Part shown: in pieces, positions 8,653-16,717 of the stretch
Layout: each line of letters opens with the position of its first letter
Numbering within the stretch: position 1 is the stretch's first letter
DNA from: DATJLY01 sp035604615
GTDB lineage: Bacteria; Pseudomonadota; Alphaproteobacteria; ATCC43930; CGMCC-115725
Length of the DNA: 64,000 nt
Assembly: GCA_035604615.1 (NCBI GenBank)
Contig: DATNID010000034.1
Span: forward strand, 1 to 64,000
Reading direction: 5' to 3'
Position numbers and translations under genes: made by a program
The notes under the pieces: model-generated
Database searches by the model: none
Seen by the model: only the letters and a program-made list of their open reading frames with translations
Told to the model about the DNA's origin: nothing

Positions 8653-9275
8653 CGCCCGACATCGATCCCCATCCCGATCACCTGCGGCTGCTCGAGGCGC
8701 TGCTCTTCGCCGCCGCCGCGCCGCTCGACGAGGAAAGCGTGAAGGAGCGGCTGCCGGCGGGCGCGGACGTGGCCTCGCTCATGGCCGAACTCGTGGAACT
8801 GTACCGGCCGCGCGGCGTCAACATCGTGCGCGTCGCCAACGGCTGGACCCTGCGCACCGCGCCCGATCTGGCGCCGCGCCTCAAGCTTGAGCGCAAGGTG
8901 TCGCGCAAGCTGTCGCGCGCCGCGGTCGAGACGCTCGCCATCGTCGCCTACCACCAGCCGGTGACGCGAGCCGAGATCGAGGACATCCGCGGCGTCATCA
9001 TCAGCCGAGGCACGCTCGACACGCTGATGGAAGCGGGCTGGATCATGCCCAAGGGCCACAAGATGACGGTCGGGCGTCCCGCGACCTGGGTTACGACAGA
9101 CGCATTCCTCATGCATTTCGGACTCGCCGAACTCGCCGACCTGCCGGGCGTGGATGAGCTGCGCGCGGCCGGCCTCATCGGCCCGCGGCCGGCCACCCTG
9201 CTGACCGAGATCGCGCCCGAAGCGCCGCCCGAGCCCGATGAAGAGCTCGAGCAGAACGGCGAAGCGGCGGAATAG
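8649..9275 (+). CDS. scpB: Segregation and condensation protein B
   Basis: A 208-residue double winged-helix partner of ScpA in the SMC complex. The conserved core ETLAIVAYHQPVTRAEIEDIRGV and GRPATWVTTDAFL is present, followed by an acidic C-terminal tail. ATG 8649 overlaps the scpA stop (ATGA), which decides the start among several upstream codons. In relatives tatA follows directly; here an MFS gene does. Confidence 0.93.
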   Translation: MTPDIDPHPDHLRLLEALLFAAAAPLDEESVKERLPAGADVASLMAELVELYRPRGVNIVRVANGWTLRTAPDLAPRLKLERKVSRKLSRAAVETLAIVAYHQPVTRAEIEDIRGVIISRGTLDTLMEAGWIMPKGHKMTVGRPATWVTTDAFLMHFGLAELADLPGVDELRAAGLIGPRPATLLTEIAPEAPPEPDEELEQNGEAAE

Positions 9276-9372
9276 CCGCTCACGCCCTCGCCGTGGGCGA
9301 AGGGCCGGTGACAGCGACGCGCATCGGTGGTGGGATGATGCCCATCGGCCGCGGCCCGCGGGAAGGGAACCA

Positions 9373-10725
9373 ATGGCGACGAACGCCGTCAACGTCAGCG
9401 AGATCATCGATCGGCGCGGCTTCGGCTCGTACCAGATTTGGATCCTGGGCGTCTGCTTCCTGATCGCGCTCGCCGACGGGTACGATTCGCAGTCGATCGG
9501 CGTCACCGCGCCGCTCATCGCCGGCGAGTTCCACCTGCCGCCCGCGCTGCTGGGGCCCATTTTCTCGTCTGCGCAATGGGGCTCGCTGATCGGCTCGCTG
9601 ATCTTCGGGCCGTGCGCCGACCGCTGGGGACGGCGCCGGTTCCTGGTCGCATGCACCCTGCTCTTCTCGCTGGCGACGCTGGCGACGCCGTTCGCCACCT
9701 CGTTCGAGACGCTGGCCGGCATCCGCTTCCTCACCGGCCTCGGGCTTGGCGGCGCATCGCCCTGTTTCGTGGCCCTGGTGGCGGAATACACACCGCAGCG
9801 CATGCGCGCGCGCATCGTCGAGGTGCTGTGGGGCGGCCTGCCGGGGGGCGGCATCTTCGTCGGCCTGCTGGGCGCCTATCTCATCGCCGATTTCGGCTGG
9901 CGCTCGGTCTATTGGGTGGGCGGCGTGGCCGGTCTTTTGTTCGTCGTTCTGCTCGTGGTTCGGGTCCCCGAATCGCTGCGCTTCATGGCGCTGCGCGGCG
10001 GCCAGGAGGAGCGCATGCGGCGCGTGCTGGCACGGCTCGCGCCCGGCGCAGTTGGGCCGTCGGTTAGCCGCTTCGTCATCACCGAGGAGGCGCGCGCCGG
10101 CATGCCGGTGAAGCATCTCTTCACCGGCGGGCGCGGGCTGCTGACGGTGCTGCTGTGGCTCCTGTTCTTCACCGCCTTCGGCGCGCTCATCGCCTCGCTG
10201 GTGTGGATTCCGACCTTGCTGAAGCAGGCGGGCCTGACCGCGCCGCAGGCGGCACTGTGTCTCGCGCTGCACAATATCGGCGGCGTGGTCGGCACGGTGC
10301 TGTCGGGCGTGCTGATCGACCGCTGGGGCTATGTGCCGCTCGCCTTCACCTTCGTCCTCGGCACGGTGAGCACGGCGCTCCTGGGCTATGCCGCGCCCGA
10401 TTTCCTGCCGGTGGCGACGGTCGCGACCGCGGCGGGGTTCTTCCTCGGCGGCAGCGCCAGCGGCATCATCGTGGTGGCGGCTCAGGCCTACCCGACCTTC
10501 GTGCGCTCGACTGGGGTCGGTTGGTGCCAAGGTTTCTCGCGCCTGGGCAGCGCGGCGCTGCCGCTACTGATCGGCGTGCTCGTCGCGGCCCATTTCACGC
10601 CGGCCCAGAATCTGGCGGTGCTGGGCGCGATTCCGCTGATTTCGGCGGTCGATCTCCTAGCCTTGCACTGGCTCGAGAAGGTGCGCCAGGCGGCGGCCGG
10701 TCCAAAGGCCGTCGCCATGCCCTGA
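9373..10725 (+). CDS. MFS transporter, aromatic acid:H+ symporter (AAHS) type
   Basis: A 450-residue, 12-helix major facilitator. The first helix carries ALADGYDSQSIGVTAPLI, the DGxD pattern of the AAHS family (PcaK/BenK-like) that imports aromatic acids with protons. The loop between helices 2 and 3 has GPCADRWGRRR, and the second half has LIDRWGY. ATG 9373 is preceded by a strong GGAAGGGA ribosome binding site. The gene interrupts the usual scpB-tatA-tatB order. The substrate cannot be named from sequence. Confidence 0.82.
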   Translation: MATNAVNVSEIIDRRGFGSYQIWILGVCFLIALADGYDSQSIGVTAPLIAGEFHLPPALLGPIFSSAQWGSLIGSLIFGPCADRWGRRRFLVACTLLFSLATLATPFATSFETLAGIRFLTGLGLGGASPCFVALVAEYTPQRMRARIVEVLWGGLPGGGIFVGLLGAYLIADFGWRSVYWVGGVAGLLFVVLLVVRVPESLRFMALRGGQEERMRRVLARLAPGAVGPSVSRFVITEEARAGMPVKHLFTGGRGLLTVLLWLLFFTAFGALIASLVWIPTLLKQAGLTAPQAALCLALHNIGGVVGTVLSGVLIDRWGYVPLAFTFVLGTVSTALLGYAAPDFLPVATVATAAGFFLGGSASGIIVVAAQAYPTFVRSTGVGWCQGFSRLGSAALPLLIGVLVAAHFTPAQNLAVLGAIPLISAVDLLALHWLEKVRQAAAGPKAVAMP

Positions 10726-10812
10726 CGCGGCTGCGGCGGAGGGTGGGGCGCGTTGCGATGGCGTCCTCCATCTGCCATGATCCGCGCCGCGCGGGCAGAG
10801 CAATGGTCGACG

Positions 10813-11256
10813 ATGTTTGATTTCGCATGGTCCGAGCTGGCGCTCATTGGCGTGGTGGCGCTCGTCTGCATTCCGCCCAAGGACCTGCCGCGGGCGATGC
10901 GCACGGTCGGGATGTGGGTGCGCAAGGCGCGCGCGGTGGCACATGAATTCCAGGGCAGCCTCGAGCAGATGGTGCGCGAAGCCGAACTCGATGAGGTCCG
11001 CAAGCAGGTCGAAAAGGCGACCAGCTTCAACGTCGAGGAAGAGATCGCCAGGCACATCGATCCGCACGGCGAAATCCACGGCGCGCTCAGCGATCCCGTG
11101 CTCCGGGACCCCATGGCCGAGCTGCCGAAGCCACCCGAGCCCTCGCCGGAAGCCCCCGCCGCCGCGCTGCCGCCGCCCACGCCGGTCCCCGAGCCCGAGC
11201 CCGAGCCTGCGCACGAAGCGTCGGCGTCCGCCCCATCGACGCGCCACCCGGCCTAG
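10813..11256 (+). CDS. tatB: Sec-independent translocase subunit TatB
   Basis: A 147-residue Tat component: one N-terminal membrane helix (MFDFAWSELALIGVVALV, Glu8 in the usual place), an amphipathic helix, then an acidic, Pro-rich tail. The Glu and the long tail favour TatB over TatA. Start 10813 is the Met that opens the helix; the longer frame from 10753 adds 20 unrelated residues. tatC follows with no gap. tatA is not between scpB and tatB as would be expected. Confidence 0.9.
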   Translation: MFDFAWSELALIGVVALVCIPPKDLPRAMRTVGMWVRKARAVAHEFQGSLEQMVREAELDEVRKQVEKATSFNVEEEIARHIDPHGEIHGALSDPVLRDPMAELPKPPEPSPEAPAAALPPPTPVPEPEPEPAHEASASAPSTRHPA

Positions 11257-12054
11257 ATGACCGACCGCGACGCAGAACTCGACGAAGGCAAGATGCCGCT
11301 GCTCGATCACCTGATCGAGCTGCGCAAGCGCCTCGTCTATTCCGCGCTCGCGTTCCTGGTGATGTTCGGGCCGTCCTGGTACCTCGCCAAGCCGATCTAC
11401 AATTTCCTGGCGCAGCCGCTCTACCACGCGATGGGCGACCAGCCCGGACGCCACTTCATCTACACTGACCTGACCGAGGCCTTCTTCACCGACTTGAGGG
11501 TCGCGTTCTGGACCGCCTTCTGCCTCGCCTTTCCGGTAATCGCGGCACAAATTTGGCTGTTCGTCGCGCCCGGCCTCTATCGCCAGGAGCGCAAGGCATT
11601 CCTGCCGTATCTCGCGGCGACGCCGATCCTGTTCATCATGGGCGGCTCGCTGGTCTATTACGTGATCTTCCCGGTCGCCTGGCGCTTCTTCCTGAGCTTC
11701 GAAACGCCTGGTGGCACCGGCACCCTGCCAATCGAGCTCGAACCCAAGGTGAGCGAGTACCTGACGCTGGTCATGCGCCTCATGCTCGCCTTCGGGATCG
11801 CGTTCCAGCTTCCCGTCCTCTTGACGCTCATGGCGCGGGTCGGGCTCGTCACCTCGACCTTCCTCGCCGAGAAGCGGCGCTATGCGATCGTCGGCGTCTT
11901 CGTCGTCGCCGCGGTGCTGACGCCGCCCGACATCTTCAGCCAGGTGTCGCTCGCCGTGCCGCTGCTGCTCTTGTTCGAGATCTCGATTTACTGCTGCAAG
12001 CTGGTCGAGAAGAAGCGCGCCGAGCGCGAGGCCGCGGAAGACCAGGACACCTGA
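11257..12054 (+). CDS. tatC: Sec-independent translocase subunit TatC
   Basis: A 265-residue, six-helix receptor for twin-arginine signal peptides. The N-terminal MPLLDHLIELRKRLVY, the FW..FCLAFPVIAAQIWLF region and VLTPPDIFSQ are TatC signatures. It starts at the base after the tatB stop. Tat substrates predicted in this window include the thiamine-diphosphate enzyme and at least one solute-binding protein. Confidence 0.95.
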   Translation: MTDRDAELDEGKMPLLDHLIELRKRLVYSALAFLVMFGPSWYLAKPIYNFLAQPLYHAMGDQPGRHFIYTDLTEAFFTDLRVAFWTAFCLAFPVIAAQIWLFVAPGLYRQERKAFLPYLAATPILFIMGGSLVYYVIFPVAWRFFLSFETPGGTGTLPIELEPKVSEYLTLVMRLMLAFGIAFQLPVLLTLMARVGLVTSTFLAEKRRYAIVGVFVVAAVLTPPDIFSQVSLAVPLLLLFEISIYCCKLVEKKRAEREAAEDQDT

Positions 12055-12057
12055 CCC

Positions 12058-13335
12058 ATGCTCGACATCCGCTGGATTCGCGAGAACCCCGAGGCGCTCG
12101 ACCGCGCGCTCGCGCGCCGCGGCTTGGCTCCGCAATCGGCCACGCTCCTCGAGACCGACCGCGACTGGCGCGCGGCCCAGACCCGGGCCGAGCAGCTTCA
12201 GGCCGAGCGTAACCGCCTCGCCAAGGAGATCGGCGCCACCAAGGCCAAGGGCGGCGATGCCGACGACCTGCTGCGCCGCGTCGCCGAGAGCAAGGACGAG
12301 CAGGGACGGCTCGAGGCCCTGGCCGCGCGGCTGCGCGCACAAATCGACGACACGCTCGCGCCCATCCCCAACGCGCCGGCGGATGACGTGCCGGACGGAC
12401 ATGACGAGACCGCGAACCTTCTGCTGCGCCAGCACGGCTTGCCGCCCAGTTTCGCATTCCAGGCCAAGGATCACGTCGCCCTGGGCGAGGGGCTCGGCAT
12501 GATGGACTTCGCACGGGCGGGCAAGCTCTCCGGCGCGCGCTTCGTCGTGCTGAAGCGCGGCTTGGCGCGGCTCGAGCGCGCGCTCGGCGCCTTCATGCTC
12601 GATCTCCACACCGGCGAGTTCGGCTACAGCGAGGTCGCGCCGCCGCTCCTGGTGCGCGACGAGACCGTCTTCGGCACCGGGCAGCTGCCGAAATTCGGCG
12701 ACGATTTGTTCCGCACGACGACCGGATTGTGGCTCATCCCGACCGCCGAGGTGCCGCTCACCAATCTGGTCGCCGACGCCATGCTCGAGGAGGCCGAGCT
12801 GCCGCTGCGCTTCACCGCGCTCACCCAGTGCTTCCGCTCCGAGGCGGGCGCCGCGGGCAAGGACACGCGCGGCATGATCCGCCAGCACCAGTTCGCCAAG
12901 GTCGAGCTGGTTTCGATCGCGAATCCCGACCGCTCCGAGGAAGAGCACGAGCGCATGACGCGATGCGCCGAGGAGGTGCTGACGCGGCTCGAGCTGCCTT
13001 ATCGCGTGATGCTGCTCTGCGCCGGCGACATGGGCGCGTCCGCGCGCAAGACTTACGACATCGAGGTATGGCTTCCGGGCCAGAGCGCCTATCGCGAGAT
13101 CTCGAGCTGCTCCAATTGCGGCGACTACCAGGCGCGGCGCATGAAGGCGCGCTTCCGGCCCAAGGACGGCAAGGGGCCGCGGCTGGTCCATACTTTGAAC
13201 GGTTCGGGCCTCGCCGTCGGGCGCACGCTCGTGGCCGTGCTCGAGAACTGCCAGCGCGGCGACGGCAGCATAGCGGTACCGGCGGCACTGCGCCCCTATC
13301 TCGGCGGTCTCGAGACGATCGGCCGAGATGGCTGA
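12058..13335 (+). CDS. serS: Seryl-tRNA synthetase
   Basis: A 425-residue class II synthetase. The N-terminal coiled-coil arm spans about residues 30-105. Motif 2 is FRSEAGAAGKDTRGMIRQHQF and motif 3 GSGLAVGRTLVAVLEN. TAEVPLTN and SNCGDYQARR complete the serine site. It follows tatC by three bases, as is common in alphaproteobacteria. Confidence 0.96.
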   Translation: MLDIRWIRENPEALDRALARRGLAPQSATLLETDRDWRAAQTRAEQLQAERNRLAKEIGATKAKGGDADDLLRRVAESKDEQGRLEALAARLRAQIDDTLAPIPNAPADDVPDGHDETANLLLRQHGLPPSFAFQAKDHVALGEGLGMMDFARAGKLSGARFVVLKRGLARLERALGAFMLDLHTGEFGYSEVAPPLLVRDETVFGTGQLPKFGDDLFRTTTGLWLIPTAEVPLTNLVADAMLEEAELPLRFTALTQCFRSEAGAAGKDTRGMIRQHQFAKVELVSIANPDRSEEEHERMTRCAEEVLTRLELPYRVMLLCAGDMGASARKTYDIEVWLPGQSAYREISSCSNCGDYQARRMKARFRPKDGKGPRLVHTLNGSGLAVGRTLVAVLENCQRGDGSIAVPAALRPYLGGLETIGRDG

Positions 13336-13350
13336 CCGGGCCCGCGTCCC

Positions 13351-14004
13351 GTGAGCGACGCGGCCGAGAAGATCGCGCGGCTCATCATGGAGCTGCGTGG
13401 CGCCGGCGTCAGCGACAAGCGCGTCCTCGACGCGATCGAGCGCGTCAAGCGCGAGCTGTTCGTGCCGGCCGCCTTCGCCGAGCAGGCTTATGACAACGTG
13501 GCGCTGCCGATCGGCCACGGCCAGACCATCAGCCAGCCGTTGGTGGTGGCGCTGATGACCGAGGCTCTCGACCTCAACGAGCGCCACAAGGTGTTGGAGG
13601 TCGGCACCGGCTCGGGCTATCAGGCCGCCGTGCTCGCGCGACTGTGCCGTCGCGTCTTCACCATCGAGCGCCATCGCGGCCTGCTCAAGGAAGCCGAACA
13701 GCGCTTCGCGGCGCTGCGCATCAACAACATCACGACGCGGTTCGGCGACGGCACCAAGGGTTGGCCGGAGCAGGCGCCGTTCGACCGCATCATCGTCACT
13801 GCCGCCGCGCCCGACATTCCCGGAAACCTGCTCGAGAGCCTGGTGCCCGATGGCATCCTGGTGGCGCCGGTCGGCCGCGAGCGCGCTGAACAGAAGCTGC
13901 TGCGCGTGCGTCGCACCGGCGAGACTTTCGCGATCGAGGATCTGGGTCCGGTGCGCTTCGTGCCGCTGCTTGCGGGTCTGCCGCGCGCCACGCGGCGGGA
14001 GTGA
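13351..14004 (+). CDS. pcm: Protein-L-isoaspartate O-methyltransferase
   Basis: A 217-residue SAM-dependent repair enzyme that methylates isoaspartyl residues. The SAM motif is VLEVGTGSGYQAAVLA; the upstream DNVALPIGHGQTISQP and the C-terminal FVPLLAGLPR are family hallmarks. The start is GTG, 15 bases after serS. surE, which usually lies between serS and pcm in relatives, is absent here. Confidence 0.93.
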   Translation: MSDAAEKIARLIMELRGAGVSDKRVLDAIERVKRELFVPAAFAEQAYDNVALPIGHGQTISQPLVVALMTEALDLNERHKVLEVGTGSGYQAAVLARLCRRVFTIERHRGLLKEAEQRFAALRINNITTRFGDGTKGWPEQAPFDRIIVTAAAPDIPGNLLESLVPDGILVAPVGRERAEQKLLRVRRTGETFAIEDLGPVRFVPLLAGLPRATRRE

Positions 14005-14069
14005 GGGCGCTCGCGGGCCTTCCCCTGGCGTGCGAAAAGAGCGAGGCTTGGCGCAGAGGGGTGAGGGAC

Positions 14070-14483
14070 GTGGAGAGTATCGTCGGCACCTGGACACTGG
14101 TCTCGGCCGTCTACGAAGACGCCGCCACCGGCGAGCGATCGCACCCGCTTGGGCGCAACCCGCGCGGCTGCCAGATCGCGACCGCCGAAGGGCGCTGGAT
14201 CGCCGTCGTCACCGGCGAAGGGCGCACGGTGCCAACCAACGATGCCGAGCGCGCGGCGGCGCTGCGCACGATGATCGCCTATACCGGCCGCTACCGCGTC
14301 GCGGGCGACCGCGTCGTCACCACAGTCGAGGCGGCGTGGAACGAGGCGTGGGTTGGAACCGAGCAGGTACGCATAATGCGCTTCGACGGCGACATGCTGC
14401 ATCTCGAGGGCCCGCCGCAGCCCCATCCCAACATTGCCGGCGCGGTCGTGCGGGTCAACATCACCTGGCGGCGCGAGGCCTAG
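14070..14483 (+). CDS. Lipocalin-like domain protein
   Basis: A 137-residue protein starting VESIVGTWTLVSAVYEDAATGE and ending in VRVNITWRRE, the pattern of the small lipocalin-like family (Lipocalin_5): GTW at the N-terminus, a central GRYRV strand and alternating beta strands. No signal peptide. The start is uncertain: GTG 14070 has AGAGGGG about nine bases upstream, GTG 14061 adds three residues, and the open frame reaches back to 14001. Ligand and role are unknown. It opens the insertion between pcm and nlpD. Confidence 0.65.
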   Translation: MESIVGTWTLVSAVYEDAATGERSHPLGRNPRGCQIATAEGRWIAVVTGEGRTVPTNDAERAAALRTMIAYTGRYRVAGDRVVTTVEAAWNEAWVGTEQVRIMRFDGDMLHLEGPPQPHPNIAGAVVRVNITWRREA

Positions 14484-14510
14484 ATGATTTGCCGTGAGGA
14501 GACGCCGAAG

Positions 14511-14903
14511 ATGCCCATCGCTCTCATCCGCGCCGCGATCCTCGCGTTCGCGTTGGCGCTCGCTTCACACGCGTGGGCCGGCGGCGGCAGCTTCGGCAAC
14601 GACGAGGATAGCGGCGACCAGGACAGCGGCCCGCCCTTCTTCGGCTTCGTCAAGGACAAGGGCGGCGACGCGATCGACGACGCAAAGATCACCGTGACGG
14701 TGAAGAATCTCAACTCGAGCATGATCCTGCGTACCGATTCGCAAGGCCACTACTTTGTCCGCGGCTTTGACAAGAGCATCGATCCGGACGATGTCGACAT
14801 CGCCTGCGGCAAGGACGGCTATCGCGAGATCGCGCACGCGCGCAAGCCCGCGTCCGATCCCAAGGCGCCGGTCGAAGTCGACTGCATTCTCGACCGCCAA
14901 TAG
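14511..14903 (+). CDS. Small secreted protein with carboxypeptidase-regulatory-like fold
   Basis: A 130-residue exported protein. Residues 1-22 are a signal peptide ending SHAWA. After an acidic Gly-rich stretch comes GFVKDKGGDAIDDAKITVTVKN ... TDSQGHYFVRGF, the transthyretin-like beta sandwich found in carboxypeptidase regulatory domains. Two Cys in the C-terminal part may pair. ATG 14511 is chosen over 14484 because GTGAGGAGA lies eight bases before it and it opens the signal peptide. The following binding-protein gene is 10 bases downstream and could be its partner; function unknown. Confidence 0.6.
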   Translation: MPIALIRAAILAFALALASHAWAGGGSFGNDEDSGDQDSGPPFFGFVKDKGGDAIDDAKITVTVKNLNSSMILRTDSQGHYFVRGFDKSIDPDDVDIACGKDGYREIAHARKPASDPKAPVEVDCILDRQ

Positions 14904-14913
14904 GGGAGCCGCG

Positions 14914-15909
14914 ATGCGCCTGCGGTTCGCGCTCGCCGCGCTGGTCATGGCGCCTGCGCTCGTAATGGCGCCTGCGCTCGCCGCTGCGGAACCGGCGATA
15001 CTGCGCTACGGCCAAGCCTTTTCGGCGGTGCGCAGCATCTATTCGCTGCCGATCTTCGTCGCCGACCGCGAGGGGTTCTTCACGCGCGAGGGCCTCGCGT
15101 TCCACAACATCCTCATCCCCGGCGGCGGCGAGAACATGGTGAAGGCATTGGAGGACGGCACCGTCGATCTCACCCATGTCGCGACGCCGTTCCTGATCGC
15201 GCAGGCGCTCGCGGGCTCGGACGCGGTCGCGATCGCGGCGGAATTCGCCAATCCCATCTACAGCCTCGTCGCGCGGCCCGAGATCGCCACCATCTCCGAC
15301 CTCAGAGGCCGCACGATCGGCATGGCCGATCCCGCCGGCACGATCGCCTATTCGAGCTGGAAGCTATTGGCCATGAGCGGCGTGCGCGAAGTCGACGTGC
15401 GGGTCAAGACGATCTCCGGCACGCCTCAGCGTCTCGCCTGCCTGCAGCGCGGCCCCTGTGACGCGGTGCCGCTTGGCCAGCCGGAGGATTTCGAGGCGCT
15501 CGACGAGGGCTTTCGCCGCCTCGGCGTGTCGAGCGATGCGGTGCCGCAATTCCTCTATACCGTCACTGCGGCGCGGCGCTCGTGGGCCGCTTCGCATCGC
15601 GATCAGGTGGTGGGATATGTCCGTGCGCTCGGCGCCGCGTTCCGCTTCATTCGCAACCCGGCGCGGCGCGACGCGGTGGTCGCCACGATCGTCGCGACCG
15701 AGGCGGTGTCCGAGACCAGCGCGCGGCGGACCCTGCAGCTCTATTTCGAGCCCGAGCGGCACGTCCTGCCCGAGGCGGGCGAGATCGCAATCGCGGGACT
15801 GCGGCAGGTGATCGACTTCATGGCCGAAACCGGCGCGCTTCACGCCCCGCTGCCGCCGGCGGAGCGGTTCGTCGAGCTGAGCTACCTCCACGAGGCCGGC
15901 ATCGAATGA
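14914..15909 (+). CDS. ABC transporter substrate-binding protein (NMT1/SsuA type)
   Basis: A 331-residue periplasmic binding protein with a signal peptide ending in ALAAA. The mature part has the type II binding-protein pattern: PIFVADREGFFTREGL, then a Gly-rich binding loop (PGGGENMVKALEDGTVD) and DLRGRTIGMADPAGT. AGGGGAG five bases before ATG 14914 decides the start. No permease or ATPase gene is nearby, so it is an orphan. The ligand (often sulfonates, nitrate or pyrimidine precursors in this family) cannot be inferred. Confidence 0.75.
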   Translation: MRLRFALAALVMAPALVMAPALAAAEPAILRYGQAFSAVRSIYSLPIFVADREGFFTREGLAFHNILIPGGGENMVKALEDGTVDLTHVATPFLIAQALAGSDAVAIAAEFANPIYSLVARPEIATISDLRGRTIGMADPAGTIAYSSWKLLAMSGVREVDVRVKTISGTPQRLACLQRGPCDAVPLGQPEDFEALDEGFRRLGVSSDAVPQFLYTVTAARRSWAASHRDQVVGYVRALGAAFRFIRNPARRDAVVATIVATEAVSETSARRTLQLYFEPERHVLPEAGEIAIAGLRQVIDFMAETGALHAPLPPAERFVELSYLHEAGIE

Positions 15910-15947
15910 TGCGCGGCAAAGCGCCCCGTCGCGCTGTGCGTCTCCGC

Positions 15948-15977
15948 TTGTCGACGCCGGCCAGGCGGCGCTAGACT
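15948..15977 (+). promoter_or_regulatory. Putative leaderless promoter
   Basis: TTGTCG (15948-15953), an 18-base spacer and TAGACT (15972-15977) end six bases before ATG 15984. The same -35 and -10 hexamers with the same spacer precede nlpD at 23875-23904. Confidence 0.45.
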
Positions 15978-15983
15978 CAAATT

Positions 15984-16265
15984 ATGGCGCGATTGTCGCT
16001 CTATGCCGGGATGGTCATGCTCGCGGGGGCACTGCTGATGCTGCATGGCGGCCCCGCGCGTGCTGACGAGAACCAGCGCAAAGCCGGCGTGGCGTGGAAG
16101 CAGGCCGATCTCTGCGCCCACGATTCGTTCAAGAAATTTCCCGACTACACGCCAGAATCGAATGCCAAGCGCGATGCCGCGCGGCGCGAATGCCTGCGCA
16201 ATCACAAGCTCCCGGAGACCGGCTCGGCGGCGGCTGCGACGCAGCCAAGCGAGCCCCCCCAATGA
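15984..16265 (+). CDS. Small secreted protein of unknown function
   Basis: A 93-residue protein with a signal peptide (about residues 1-27, ending PARADE). The mature part has two Cys (CAHDSF and RRECLRNHKLP) spaced about 25 residues and a Thr/Pro-rich tail. I do not recognise a named family. There is no ribosome binding site before ATG 15984, and the -10 hexamer ends six bases away, so it is probably leaderless. It overlaps the DUF2946 gene by four bases, which links it to the copper-related genes that follow. Confidence 0.6.
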   Translation: MARLSLYAGMVMLAGALLMLHGGPARADENQRKAGVAWKQADLCAHDSFKKFPDYTPESNAKRDAARRECLRNHKLPETGSAAAATQPSEPPQ

Positions 16266-16666
16266 CGCGGCGCATGGCCCCGCTGGCGCGCTTGCGGCGT
16301 TCCCGCGGGGCGCGAAGCGCCGGCGCGCTGCTCGGCATCCTCGCGCTGTTGTTCCAGATGGGCGTTCCGCTGGCGCATGATCCGCTGGTGCTCGGCGCCG
16401 CCGCGCCCTGGCTCGGCATCCCGGTGTGCCATGTCGGCATGCCGCAGGACACGCCGTCGGCGCCCACGCAGCCCGATCGGTTGGCACCGTGCGCCGTTTG
16501 CCTCGGCCTCGCGGCAAGCGCTTGCCTCGTCCTTCCTCCTGCCGCCGGCGGCATCGTGCTTGCCGCATCGCCGGCACCGTCAACCTTGGCGCCGCCTGCC
16601 TTCGAGCGTCCCGCGCGCGATGTCGGCGGCTTTGCCCAGCCGCGCGCTCCTCCCGTTCTCGCCTGA
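16262..16666 (+). CDS. DUF2946-type small membrane/exported protein
   Basis: A 134-residue protein with an N-terminal hydrophobic segment (about 20-38), a VCHVGMP motif around 58-64 and CAVCLGLAASACL around 80-92. This His/Cys layout matches DUF2946 proteins, often found next to copper genes; a metal-sensing or metal-holding role is inference. ATG 16262 overlaps the preceding stop (ATGA). The gene lies about 50 bases before copC-copD. Confidence 0.6.
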   Translation: MTRRMAPLARLRRSRGARSAGALLGILALLFQMGVPLAHDPLVLGAAAPWLGIPVCHVGMPQDTPSAPTQPDRLAPCAVCLGLAASACLVLPPAAGGIVLAASPAPSTLAPPAFERPARDVGGFAQPRAPPVLA

Positions 16667-16717
16667 CGAGAAGACCCGCCCGCGCGTCACGCGCGGGCCA
16701 AGGGACGGAACGGAGCG

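Noticed and set aside
10657..14097. Very long minus-strand open frame (1146 codons)
   Set aside because: It lies antisense over tatB, tatC, serS and pcm, which have clear families. High GC removes stops; the peptide has no recognisable motifs.
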